Of a DNA stretch of 28,560 nucleotides, positions 9,945-19,617 are shown piece by piece. Both the position numbers and the translations under genes were made by a program. This stretch comes from Silene noctiflora (taxonomy: Eukaryota > Streptophyta > Magnoliopsida > Caryophyllales > Caryophyllaceae). Numbering within the stretch: position 1 is the first letter of the stretch; each line of letters begins with the position of its first letter. The stretch covers positions 50,636 through 79,195 of the forward strand of contig VHZZ01000021.1 of assembly GCA_009801015.1 (NCBI GenBank). The letters run 5' to 3'. The notes beneath the pieces were generated by a model. It saw nothing but the letters and a program-made list of their open reading frames with translations. It ran no database searches and was not told the origin of the DNA.

Positions 9945-10290
9945 GTGTTCACCGGTCCAAAACCGGACTGCAAAGACTCGCGGACTGGACAATCCCTTAC
10001 CCCAGAACCCGAGATCAGACCGGTTAGATTGGTGGACTGCATCGGTTAGGTGAGGACCCAGAATCGGACCAGAATCTTTCAGATCCGATTTTTTCCGAGT
10101 TTGAACCGGACCGGATCCAATTTTAAATATTATTTGAGGTTATTTTTTTTACTTAGACCGGACCGAAAATCGATCACCATTGATTTTGTGGACCCGAAGA
10201 CCGGAATAGACTGTATTCTATTATGACCAACGGCTGATTAGGGGTCGATCCGATTTACCGGATCGATCTACTTTATGAACAACCCTAATA
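9945..10290. repeat. ACCGG/GGACC-rich degenerate sequence
   Basis: Repeated words such as ACCGGTCC, AACCGGAC, GACCGGACC and GGATCGATC, with no fixed period, stand out in an AT-rich background. There is no sustained open frame and no recognisable element ends. Confidence 0.4.
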
Positions 10291-11290
10291 TTTGGTCTTA
10301 CATGATACACAATGACATTTTTCTAATAATTAGGCACACAATTGAAGATGACGTGACCGATCCCTAGCAAGATTGTTTACGAATGAAGATGATATTTTAT
10401 AGTAAAAATTTACAGAGAAATAAATTCAATTCAATTAAATTCAAATTAAAATAAAATGCAAATTCTTATTTCGCCATTTTACAATAAAATGTTACTATTT
10501 TCTGATAAAATGTTATCACCATTTTTAGGGTAAAAAGTAACAACTTTAATTATAACATTTTGTAATCAAATTATTACATTTTATTAAAAAAATGATGACA
10601 CTTGCTCCGTCTTATTTCAAACCGTCTTAAACAAAACTTATCGAAAATTAATTGGAATTGGGAAGTACGGATTTGAGTAAATCAAGATAGTAGGAATATA
10701 GGAGTAATTGTTTTCCATGTTTTATGCCCGACATTCTTCGTCTACAAAGTATAAGACTTCCATTTAGATAAAGGTCACTGTCAGTCAAGTGCGCCAAACA
10801 GCCTTGTTTCATGCTTTGCCAATCAATTTGAAAAATTTTAATTTTAATTTTAATTTTAATTTTAATTTTAATTTTTCCTTACAATTAAGGAGTACAATGC
10901 TGAAATACTCCGTATAATCCGTATACCTTGCAAACAGATCATTCGGTGCAATTTTATATCGGGTTAAATCAGTTTAATTTTAATAGGGTTGATCTTAGTT
11001 TATGTTTATTTTCGATGGGTTTATTTTAGTTAGCCGCTTTAATCGGTTTGTGATATTTTGAATCAGGTACAATTCTAGTCGGATAAATATCAATTCGAGT
11101 GAGTTTTGTTTCATAATTTTTTGGAGCTGTAAATGATAAAAAGTTTTAATATTCCATATACTTTTTAATTTGATTGCAACGAGGCCAGTTAGTAAGTAAT
11201 ACAAACTAAATATAAAATATCATTAATAAATAAATATTCAATAAAAAACCTATTGAAATGGAGTTCACTTGTTATCCAATGTTCGATGTT
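10291..11290. other. Intergenic, AT-rich, no gene seen
   Basis: Only low-complexity sequence is visible. Words of the form ATAAAATGTTA recur at 10480-10580. Open frames on either strand are AT-driven and look non-coding. Confidence 0.5.
10835..10876. repeat. (TTTTAA)n microsatellite
   Basis: About seven tandem hexanucleotide units of AATTTT, nearly perfect. It is a typical variable simple-sequence repeat. Confidence 0.9.
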
Positions 11291-11304
11291 TTAGACCCTG
11301 TACT

Positions 11305-11450
11305 TTTGGACTGAATCTCTCTGAACTGAAATGAATTTAATGGAGCTGAATTGAAATATGAGTTAATTTGTAAAGAGAAGAGTTGAACTGAACTAAACTG
11401 AATTAAGTTAAACTGAACTGAAATGAGCTAAAATTAAGTCCAAAAGAACA
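11305..11450. repeat. CTGAA/TTGAA pentamer-like degenerate repeat
   Basis: Imperfect CTGAACTGAAATGA, GAACTGAACTAAACTGAA and related words fill the stretch. It is non-coding. Confidence 0.6.
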
Positions 11451-11773
11451 AAGTCTTAGTCATTTGTTTACCATTTTATTTCGACATTAGCAATGTTTTT
11501 AGGGGTAGTTTAATCATTCATCTTCATTTGTCTCACATGTCATCCAATAACACTAGATACAAATAATCCCTTACATTTTTATATTATTCTTTATCATGAA
11601 AGCAAAGATAAATAAACGATCGGGACGAAGGGATTAACAGCCAATTTATCTCATTGATCTATCTTAGCATGTCTTAACTAGGACCAATTATTAACAGTCG
11701 ATACCAACTCATTTTGAGTATATTATTATTGTACTTTATAAGCTAAAATGCAAAATAATTGTGGAGTATATAA

Positions 11774-12196
11774 TAGGACTCTGTTTGGAAAAACTAACTG
11801 AAAATGTAGATGAAAACTGAAAAGGTAGATGAAACTTGAAAAGTTAACTGAAACCTGAAAAGGTAGCTGATAAGGTATTAGCCGATAAGGTAACTGATTA
11901 TTAAAAAACTGTTTGGTAAACTAGCTGAAAAGATAGCTGATTTTTGGTAAATGACGTAAAAGGATATGATAATTACTTAATATTATAAATTGAAGGGTAA
12001 TAAAGAGAAGATAATTTATTTCAGGTACCTGAAATCTCAAATGCTACTCTAGGTAGCATTTCATTTCAGGTAGCTTATTTGACTAAATAAGCTACTTGCC
12101 AAACACTTGCAAAAAAAATCAGGTAGCTGAAACTTTGGTTAAATAAGCTACTTTGGTCAAATAAGCTACCTGAAGTGTCGTGCCAAACGGAGCCTA
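11774..12196. mobile_element. Fold-back MITE with TAGGCTCCGTTTGG-type ends
   Basis: The left end TAGGACTCTGTTTGG pairs with the right end, which reads TAGGCTCCGTTTGG on the minus strand. The interior is full of AGGTAGCTGA and its complement. At about 12070-12095 an 11-bp arm GTAGCTTATTT pairs perfectly with AAATAAGCTAC across a 4-base loop. The element is about 423 bp and non-coding. The CTCCGTTTGGCA end type is widespread in dicot MITEs. The target duplication is unclear, so I do not fix the superfamily (hAT or PIF/Harbinger possible). Confidence 0.7.
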
Positions 12197-12735
12197 AATC
12201 TACTTTTGTTTATTGTTATATTTTTGAGGATTTTGGTAAAAGCTTGGTCGTTCCCTATCTATTAAAAGAATAGAAAAATCTCATAATTTTCCCTTTAAAA
12301 AGTATCTTTTAAATAAGGTAACTAATAACATTTAAGTACATAAACTAAATGAGAAAACTAATAATTATTATAATAATTTATTTCATTAAATTATTATCTT
12401 TTCATTAAAATTAATTTTTTCATCAAATTAAATAATTTCTCAAAAACTCTAAACTATAGACTTTTAATTAAAATATAAATGAAATTTTTATAAAACTATA
12501 AATTACTAAATTTTATTGATGCTATCATTTGAGAACAACGCGACTCATATTACGTATAAAACAAAATTGTAAACCGTTTTTATATTTTCGTGACAAAAAA
12601 CCGAGTTTTGTGAAAATAATATAATTTGATGACAAAAAACTTCTCTTTAATTAATTTTCAATTCCAACTTTTTATTTCTCAAATCAAAAATCTAATGATA
12701 AGAAAAAATGAACCATTAATGAGACCACAAAAACT
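12197..12735. other. Intergenic, very AT-rich, no gene seen
   Basis: Only long A/T runs and short AT palindromes are visible (for example near 12360-12420). Confidence 0.5.
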
Positions 12736-12845
12736 TTTGAGAGACGGTCTCTCAATAGCGTTATTGAGAAACCTCTCACATAATGAGGTTATGTCTCTCA
12801 CTAAATTAGCGAGAGACGATCTCTCACGAGACCTACTGTGATGAG
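12736..12845. repeat. GAGAGACGGTCTCTCA palindromic repeat cluster
   Basis: GAGAGACGGTCTCTCA is close to a perfect palindrome. It is followed by related GAGAAACCTCTCA, ATGTCTCTCA, GAGAGACGATCTCTCA and GAGACC words. The same core appears singly at about 13749 and 16555. It looks like the terminal or hairpin part of a family of short interspersed elements. Confidence 0.55.
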
Positions 12846-13129
12846 ACACCACTATTATATAAGTAATTTATTAAAAATAAAAAACTTTATATGCCGTACA
12901 TTTATTGCACGGGATCTAAACTAGTTTTATACTATAATATGTAGTATCTGACCATTCTCTTCATTCCACAAAGTAACTAATACGGAGTAAAATATAAATA
13001 TAATAATTGGGCTTTAACCATTATCCGTAACAACCCATGAAGAGGCCACGTTTCGTATTGGGCTGCGTGCTTATTAAAAATATCAAATTCTAGCGAAAGT
13101 GCGCACACAACATCCTACAAAAACGGTGA

Positions 13130-13505
13130 TTTTTTTAAAAATTACTCCCTTTTGAAACTATTTTTTTAAAAATTACTCCTTTTTGAATTTATTTTTTAAA
13201 ATTATTCTCTTAAGTTGCATTTTTTTTTGCTAAAATTACTCTTTTAAATTGCATTTTTTCCTAAAATTGTTTCAAAATTTCAATTTAAGTTGACTTATTT
13301 TTTCTGTTTTTGAACTCCCCCTACATTTGACTATATAGTGACTAAGACACAAACGGAATATGTTGAAAAACAGACGAAATAAGTCACTTAAAGTGAAGTT
13401 TGGGAGCAATTTTAGCAAAAAAATTCAAAATGGAGTAATTTTAGCAAAAAATTTCAAAATGGAGTAATTTTAAAAATTTTGATTTCAAAAGAGAGTAAAA
13501 TCCAA
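13130..13505. mobile_element. Long inverted-repeat (fold-back) MITE
   Basis: The left arm has two copies of TTTAAAAATTACTCC plus a downstream AAGTTGACTTATTTTTTC. The right arm carries the complements, GGAGTAATTTTAAAAA and GAAATAAGTCACTT. The arms pair over most of their length with the centre near 13325-13350. It is about 375 bp, non-coding and AT-rich, and lies immediately before the decayed F-box copy. Confidence 0.65.
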
Positions 13506-13539
13506 TTTACTCTTTCTTTTATAAAGCTTCGCAGTCAAA

Positions 13540-15231
13540 AGGTAATTTCATTTCATCCATTTACCAACTGTAAATTGTATGTACCTCTGTCTTTACTGTC
13601 TTTTATTTATCTCTGTATTTTTGCTTTCTTGTCATTATTTTTACTGACAAAGATAATCCCACAGTTCAGAAGTTATATTAGGGCTTTTGGCTTTTGTACC
13701 ACACTACCACTACCTGTCTCAATACTCATAATAGTAGTTTGTCATTATGAGACCGTCTCATACGAGAATTTACGTATTCCAATAATTGTTAATGTCTCTC
13801 TTAGTCTCTTTTCTTATTTCCATTAATGATATACCAATACATTTGATGACACAAAGGAAATTGGTCATTTATTTGGTTGGTCATTTTATCGTAAAATTCG
13901 TAGTCATTCGATACGGTTCTCAAAGAATTTTTCATTGTAGGTCGAAACTCGGAAAAAGTCTCTGTATATTGCCCATTTACCCCAATCGGTTTTTCTAATG
14001 TGTATCCTAAGGATGCACTTTAAAAAGTTAATTAACAGAAGATTTACAATTATTTCATTAATTATGGTAAAAATGAATTTATACATCAAATTCCCATGAT
14101 ATATTCTTAAGAATCTTTCTTTAATCAGTTGGTCTTGCTTGTAACGGTCACAAATTGTGACGGCATAAATAACCACTTTAAAATCAAATGTAACCACCAA
14201 TTTTCACATTTTTTCATTAAAATGGTTATATTTTGGGTCCGTCACAAATTGTTACGTGTTCACACACGTCACAAATGAGAAATGTCATTCTTTAATATTC
14301 ACAAACACTTCTTCTCCTTTTTCTCTAGTGCACCATTGTGCGGAAGGAGGCGTTAACCCTGGAATCAGTGACCAGGAAACCCAAGGAGCACCTGTGTGGG
14401 GGTCTAACTGATTTAGGCCAGTGTCTTACACGACGTCTCGATTGAGGTCATTATTAGTCAAATAAGTTTATATTTCTTACATCCTCAACCGTGGAGGTTT
14501 GGTTGATTGCTCTTGACCTCTTACTTTTTTGTGCAATGTAATTACTTATAATTTTCATTTTCAACGGAGGCAAAGACGCATTGTTGTCTTGCTTCAAAAT
14601 CTGATGAATACACAATTGTTTAGTTGTGTCACGAACACAAGAGTAAGGTTACGCACATCTAACCCTACCGCCTTGACCCTTCATGGGTAAAAGCGAATGT
14701 TATCTGCTTATGTAATTGCGCCTTTCTTTTTGTTTGCGTGCAGGCGTTGGATCGGGATGAGTTGAAAAATCAACTGCCGATGTTAGCTAGATTATCTTTC
14801 AAACAGAAGATGGGATGATACAGTCTGGTTTGAACATTCACCTATCTTGGAAACACTTGAATTCCCTAAGGCGAGGACTCTCATTCGCTAGTCTTTGTTA
14901 TTAGTTGAGTCGTACATTGTAGCTCTCGCCTCTCGTATATCATATTCGTCATCTGTTGTTGTCACAAGTCTCACCTAAAACGAATCATTATCAAGAAATA
15001 TCGTGGGACAAAACGGAAATTAGAGCTGGTCCGTTTTCTCCTGGCAAATGCACCAGTTTTAGAAGAATTTTCGGTCATGTGTAAGGATGATGCCTTATTC
15101 CGGTATAGGGTAGATCCGCCGTTAGCAGAGTGCAGTGACCTATTCATGCTTATACAGATCAAGGCATTTGAATCGTTGAAGAAATTTGAAAAAAAATATG
15201 CATTGCAGATGTACTTGATCAATTGCATTAT
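13540..15231 (+). pseudogene. Decayed F-box/FBD paralogue (leader plus 3' exons)
   Basis: Two separate blocks match the intact F-box gene further right. Block one, 13540-13800, matches its leader exon, the donor AAATT|GTATGTACCT (13576/13577) and the intron start, including GAGACCGTCTCATACGAGAA. Block two, about 14480-15231, matches the end of exon 1 and the rest of the gene: intron 1, then exon 2 from a good acceptor GTGCAG| at 14743, with DELKNQLPM instead of EDLKNQLPT. The FBD region at about 14970-15140 reads LKRIIIKKYRGT and LVRFLLANAPVLEEFSV. Almost all of exon 1 (F-box and LRR region, about 980 bp in the intact gene) is absent. Exon 2 runs into stops within 25 codons. The exon-2 donor region reads GCGAGG instead of GTGAGT. 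It cannot encode a functional SCF adaptor. Confidence 0.8.
14143..14262. mobile_element. Small fold-back MITE inside the pseudogene
   Basis: CACAAATTGTGACGG with following ATAACCACTTTAAAAT faces ATTAAAATGGTTATATTTTGG followed by CCGTCACAAATTGT. The arms are about 40 bases and almost meet. It is non-coding. It sits in the gap where the paralogue lacks exon 1. Confidence 0.5.
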
Positions 15232-15322
15232 TTTTCATGAACTTTTGTGAGAATCGAACCCCCAACTTCATGGTTGGGGTAAGAGAGCTCTTACCACTTG
15301 AGCTAACTCTTGTTCTCGGATT
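15232..15322 (-). mobile_element. tRNA-derived SINE
   Basis: On the minus strand an A-box-like TAGCTCAAGTGG (15305-15294) is followed about 33 bases later by a perfect B-box GGTTCGATTC (15260-15251): an internal RNA polymerase III promoter. The segment between forms a CCCCAAC/GTTGGGG hairpin with a 6-base loop. It does not give a normal anticodon arm or T stem, so it is not a functional tRNA gene. The short tail towards 15232 ends in GAAAAATAAT. It interrupts the end of the F-box pseudogene. Confidence 0.6.
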
Positions 15323-15713
15323 AAATACTATGCTAGGAGGATATGTGCAACAATTTTCTTGCTGTATATTCTAGTACACTCCGTAGTTTAAAGGGAAGGT
15401 TGGCGGATGTTGAACCTCCTCCAAATTTTTTTCGGATTTTTCCACCTAAATGAAATACTCTATATTAGGCTTTGGGCTTTATTATATCATATCTATAACT
15501 GGGTTATACTAATTAATTTCATACCATAAATAATTGAGTTTTTCTAACACTTGAAAAGCGGATAAATTCTTTCAACTTGCGCATAGACATATCGGATCAT
15601 CAAAATAAGACTAAAATACGAATATAATTAAATGTTAATTGTGAAGGTTAATTCTGATTTTTTTATCCTATTGGTGAAAAATTAGGGTATATAAGACGAT
15701 TTTATAACCGGAT
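15323..15713. other. Intergenic, no gene seen
   Basis: AT-rich sequence with no sustained open frame or clear repeat ends. Confidence 0.45.
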
Positions 15714-16241
15714 AATTCACGTGGTACCCCTGAACTTTGCCACTTTGCACATTGTACCCAATATTTTAAATTTATGTACATAATGCCTTTTACGTTTGAT
15801 TGTCATGCATAACATAACCTTTTTGTCGCTATAAAATAATTCAATTGAGCATAATTCCTAGATCGGAATTCATAATCAGTCAATTTTTGTTCTAAAATGA
15901 TTATCTCGCCATACTCTATGATTTGAGTGAAAGAAAATGTCGACTGACTTTTTGTTGGGTTTGTTTTTGTACAAAAACCTTAAATCAACCATAAGTTCGA
16001 TCTTAAATTTCCAAATAACCATTTTCGTTTTGTCAAATTGTAGATCTCGAAAAGTTAATCAATTTGAAAAAAAGAATTAACAAAATCCGATTTCTGATCT
16101 ATAATTGATGCTCAATTGAAAATTTTAAGAACCATAAAAAATACACGTCATGCTTGAAAATCAAAACTCAAGAATACTTTGTGGACAAACTTAAAAAATT
16201 GGATATGCAAAATGGCATAATTCAGATGTACCACGTGAATT
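15714..16241. mobile_element. Long-TIR fold-back MITE upstream of the F-box gene
   Basis: AATTCACGTGGTAC at 15714-15727 is perfectly complementary to GTACCACGTGAATT at 16228-16241. Pairing continues inward with interruptions: CTGAACTTTGCC with GGCATAATTCAG, and TTCAATTGAGCAT with ATGCTCAATTGAA. Nearly the whole 528 bp can fold back. It is non-coding. Long imperfect arms suggest a Mutator-like non-autonomous element, but no clean 9-bp target duplication was seen. It ends only about 110 bases before the inferred leader-exon donor of the F-box gene, so it makes up most of that gene's proximal promoter. Each terminus contains a CACGTG core (G-box). Confidence 0.75.
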
Positions 16242-16259
16242 TTCCGTCTCATACCTTCA

Positions 16260-16350
16260 AGTCTAACATTAAGTCGAATACCTCCGTCTCACTGTTCTGA
16301 TTGATGTATGCTGCTCCCAATTCATCAACCGTTACTGAAATCTCTAAATT
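16260..16350 (+). promoter_or_regulatory. Inferred leader exon of the F-box gene
   Basis: This ends at AAATT|GTATGTACCT (16350/16351), a strong donor conserved at 13576/13577 in the dead paralogue. The next acceptor is GATCCAG| at 19606, 11 bases before the ATG. The left boundary is a guess. ATG at about 16304 opens a short frame (MYAAPNSSTVTEISKL) that stays open through the donor. Confidence 0.5.
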
Positions 16351-16539
16351 GTATGTACCTGTTCTCTCTTTCATTTCTCTCTGTTTATTTATATCTGTAT
16401 TTTTGTGAATGTTATTCATAATATTCTCCTGTGATTGCCATTTTTGTTAATGTTGCTCATTAAGATTACCAGTTTACCATCCATCTGAGAAATTGATATT
16501 TAGGGGTTTTGTTATTTGTACAATTGTAACCCTACAAAT

Positions 16540-16590
16540 GATTAGAATATAATGAGACGGTCTCATACGAGAATTACGTATTATTTTACC
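16540..16590. repeat. GAGACGGTCTCATACGAGAA palindromic repeat
   Basis: TGAGACGGTCTCA is a 13-base near-perfect palindrome within a longer conserved word. A matching copy lies at 13745-13775 at the equivalent place in the paralogue's intron, so it predates the duplication. Confidence 0.5.
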
Positions 16591-16606
16591 ATTGATGTCC
16601 CTCTTA

Positions 16607-16807
16607 GGCTTTGTTTGGGTACAAAAATGGAGGGATAGGGAGGGGAAGGGGAAAGGGGAAGGGGATAGTGGGTCGGAGTTTTCCCTGCAAATCTATTTAC
16701 TTTGTTTGAAGTTAAATAATTTGCATTGAACTATTTGAGGAAGGTAATGGAAATGGAAGGATCCATTTTCCGTCCGTCCATCTCCAATTTGCTAACTAAA
16801 CAAAGGA
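16607..16807. mobile_element. hAT-like MITE in the F-box leader intron
   Basis: GGCTTTGTTTGGGTACAAAA at the left faces CAATTTGCTAACTAAACAAA at the right, which reads TTTGTTTAGTTAGCAAATTG on the minus strand. The G/A-rich interior (GGGGAAGGGGAAAGG) is opposed by TCCGTCCGTCCATCTCC. It is about 200 bp and non-coding. Confidence 0.5.
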
Positions 16808-16925
16808 ATTGTCTACCTCCAAATTCCGAAAAGGAATTGTATGTATACATCTTGCAATTGATAGGAGACTTTTGAGGCTGTATGATTTAGCGGCGTAGAT
16901 TTGGGATGATCAAGGGATTAAGTAA

Positions 16926-17359
16926 TGTTGGACGGTGCTCTCCATTTTTCCAGAAGCAATTGCGTTGTGAGCTACATAAGTGTATCAATTTTGTCACTTA
17001 GGCCTGCAAACTAATGGAAGGCTAGTAGCACATGTTCTCTGGCAATGGAGCCTTGCTTTCACACAACCATTTGGCCACTAAAAATACCCTTGCATATTGC
17101 TTGCTTCTGCGCACCAGAACACATTGATTCATCTCCTCTCTTTATCTTTCCTCTTTCTTATCCCCCTTTCTATATTTCGGATATAAGTGTTTAACCCGTA
17201 GAGAGGAAATATTCTTGTACTCCCATTTTATTATAGTTAGCTCTATTTAAAGAGGGTTTTTCCACCTAAAAATCTTGGTGTCATTTTTACCGTCTTTCTT
17301 TAATTTCTCTTTAATCTTTAGCTGAATCTATTCGCTTCTGCGCGCTCTATACCCCTACA
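16926..17359 (+). repeat. Left LTR of the copia fossil
   Basis: It starts TGTTGGACGG and ends ACCCCTACA, 434 bases, immediately followed by the primer-binding site. The last stretch (TTTAATCTTTAGCTGAATC onwards) is repeated at the right end of the element. Confidence 0.85.
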
Positions 17360-19457
17360 AATTGGTATCAGAGCTGCATTATATTCAGTTAGAAAATTTC
17401 ATCATGTTGACCAAATTCAACATTGAGAAATTTGATGATAAAATTAGTTTTGCAATTTGGCGAGTCCAAATGCAAGCCGTTCTTATCCAAAATGGTTTAA
17501 AGAAAGCCTTGGATGGTAAATCAAAGAAACCAGACACTATGATAGATGATCAATGGGAAATCGGCCGAAGGAGTATGGACTAAGTTGGAGTCCCTCTACA
17601 TGACTAAAAGCTCGCAAATAAGTTTCGTCTAAAGGAGCGTCTCTTCACACTGTGTGTAAAAAGGCACTCCCATACAAACTCACTTAAATGAGTTTAATTC
17701 TATTTAAGTAGATTTGAAGAACCTAGATGTCACTGTTGAAGATGAGGATAAAGCCCTTTTACTTATTGTCTCATTACCACCCTCATTTAAACACTTCAAA
17801 GAAATCATGTTGTATGGAAGCAACGATACTTTATTTTTTGAAGATGTCAAGTCCCAGAAACTCTTAAAAGAAAAATTTGATGCCGAAATTCATTCTGAAA
17901 ATTCGGGTGAAGGCTTGGTTATTAGAGGGAGGACTTTTGAAAAGGTAGTACCAGACACCAGTAACAATAGGTGGTGGTCCAGGTCAACGTCTAGAGCTAA
18001 AAACTCTTAAGTCTCTAAATGCTTTAAATTGCAAATAAGCAAGACATTCTGGTAAGGGTAAAAGTAAACAACCCGATCACCATGCTGAAGCAAGTGTCGT
18101 TGAGGTTGAGTCACATGGGGAAGTATTAGTAGCTGCCGACATTGAACAAAGGTTCTGAAATGAGTGTATACGTGATTCTGGTTATACATTTCACATGTCA
18201 CCCACCTAATAAAGACTAGGTGGTCTTGTTTTGATGGGCAACGATGCTTAATGCAAAGTTGTTGAAGGTACAGTTGCAATTAAAACACAACACATGATGG
18301 TGTTACTAGAATCTTAATCGGTGTCAAACATGTTCTCCTATGAAGGTGGAGTTTTGAAAGTGTCCAAAGGTGCTCTTGTATTGCTAATGGCAAACCGTCA
18401 AATTGTAGCATATGAGTTTGGGCCAAATGAATGAGAAGGGACTGTGTGTCCTAGACACAAAAAAAAAGGACTCATCGGAAGCAGAAAAGGGTAAGCTTCT
18501 CAAAGGGCGTTCATAGAACCAAGGGTACATTGGATTACATCCATTGTGCCATTTGGAATCCCTCTCGAGTTCCTTCAAAAGGAGGATGTTGTTATATGTT
18601 GACCATTATTGATTGATTTAAAGCAATACTAAAGTGTTTTCCACTTTCAAAGAGTAGAAAGTCTTGATTAAGAACTAGACTGGTGGGAAGATTAAAAGAT
18701 TGAGGATAGAAAATGGCCTTGAATTCTGTTCAAATGAATTCAATAGATTTACATCACCCCATTCCATGTACTCCTCAACAAAATGGAGTCGTCGTAGAAC
18801 GTATGAATAGAACTATTTGGAGAGAGTTCGTTGCATGCTCTTTCATTTTGGCATGGGAAAAGAGTTTTGGGCTGAACGAGCCTGCATGCTATTTAATCAA
18901 CCGTTCCCCAAACAAATCGGCTCGTCATCGATATTTCAGAAGAAGTTTGGTCAGGTTTCTGTTGTGATTATTCTAATCTTAGAATATTTGGTTGTCCTAC
19001 ATATTCTCATGTAAACGAGGGAAAATTGGACCCTAGGTCTCGAAAAACCTTTCATTGTAGAAATGTAACCTTTTGTGAGAATGCTTTGTTATCTTCTAGA
19101 AGAGATATTGTTGCTTTCCCTACCGGTACAAATGATACAGTGAGTACCATAGAGAAGGTGGAGTTTGAGGTCGCAGCCAAGAAGAGAGGAAGATGTCCCA
19201 ACTTCCTACCCTCCACCAAGAAGGCATTGTTTTCAATAAGGTACAAAGCAAGATTTGTTCTCAGAGGTTTTGATCAACAAGAAGGCATTGATTTCAATGA
19301 GGTTTCTCCTATTGTCTGTCACACCTCAGTTCCAAAACTGATTATCTTCATGGTAATCTTGAAGAGGAAATCTACATCCATCAATCCGAGGGTTTTGTTA
19401 TTCCCTGACTATCGCAAAATACAACAAGAATGTCTTCGAGTGATGTTTTGCTATTCC

Positions 19458-19541
19458 CGGTGTCATTTTTGTTGTCTTTCTATAATTTCTCTTTAATCTT
19501 TAGCTGAATCTATTCGCTTTCAGGCGCTCTATACCCCTACA
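19458..19541 (+). repeat. Right LTR remnant of the copia fossil
   Basis: It matches the end of the left LTR (from about 17277), including TTTAATCTTTAGCTGAATC and the terminal ATACCCCTACA, with a few differences between the two copies. It is followed by the AGTAA target duplication. Confidence 0.85.
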
Positions 19542-19617
19542 AGTAATATGGTTGAGTTTTTGGAATCTTCCATATTAAAACACGTTTTTTCTTTTTTGTG
19601 ATCCAGGACAGACAAAT

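Larger units (their letters stand above)
16926..19541 (+). mobile_element. Broken Ty1/copia LTR retrotransposon (fossil)
   Basis: The boundaries are sharp. The element begins TGTTGG and ends CCCCTACA, and is flanked by the 5-bp target duplication AGTAA at 16921-16925 and 19542-19546. Parts in order: left LTR 16926-17359; primer-binding site TTGGTATCAGAGC at about 17362-17374 (complement of initiator tRNA-Met); gag-like text at about 17400-18010; integrase-like text near 18740-18830; reverse-transcriptase-like text near 19230-19310; right LTR remnant 19458-19541. This order marks Ty1/copia. It is far shorter than an intact copia element and not whole, with many breaks. It lies in sense orientation in the leader intron of the F-box gene. 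The target duplication is still perfect, but the coding parts are well decayed, suggesting middle age. Confidence 0.9.

Noticed and set aside
10440-10600. Possible MITE built from ATAAAATGTTA words
   Set aside because: Recurrent AT-rich words but no definable inverted ends or target duplication.
15240-15315. Functional tRNA gene on the minus strand
   Set aside because: The A and B boxes are good, but the anticodon arm has a 6-base loop and the T stem does not pair. A SINE explains it better.
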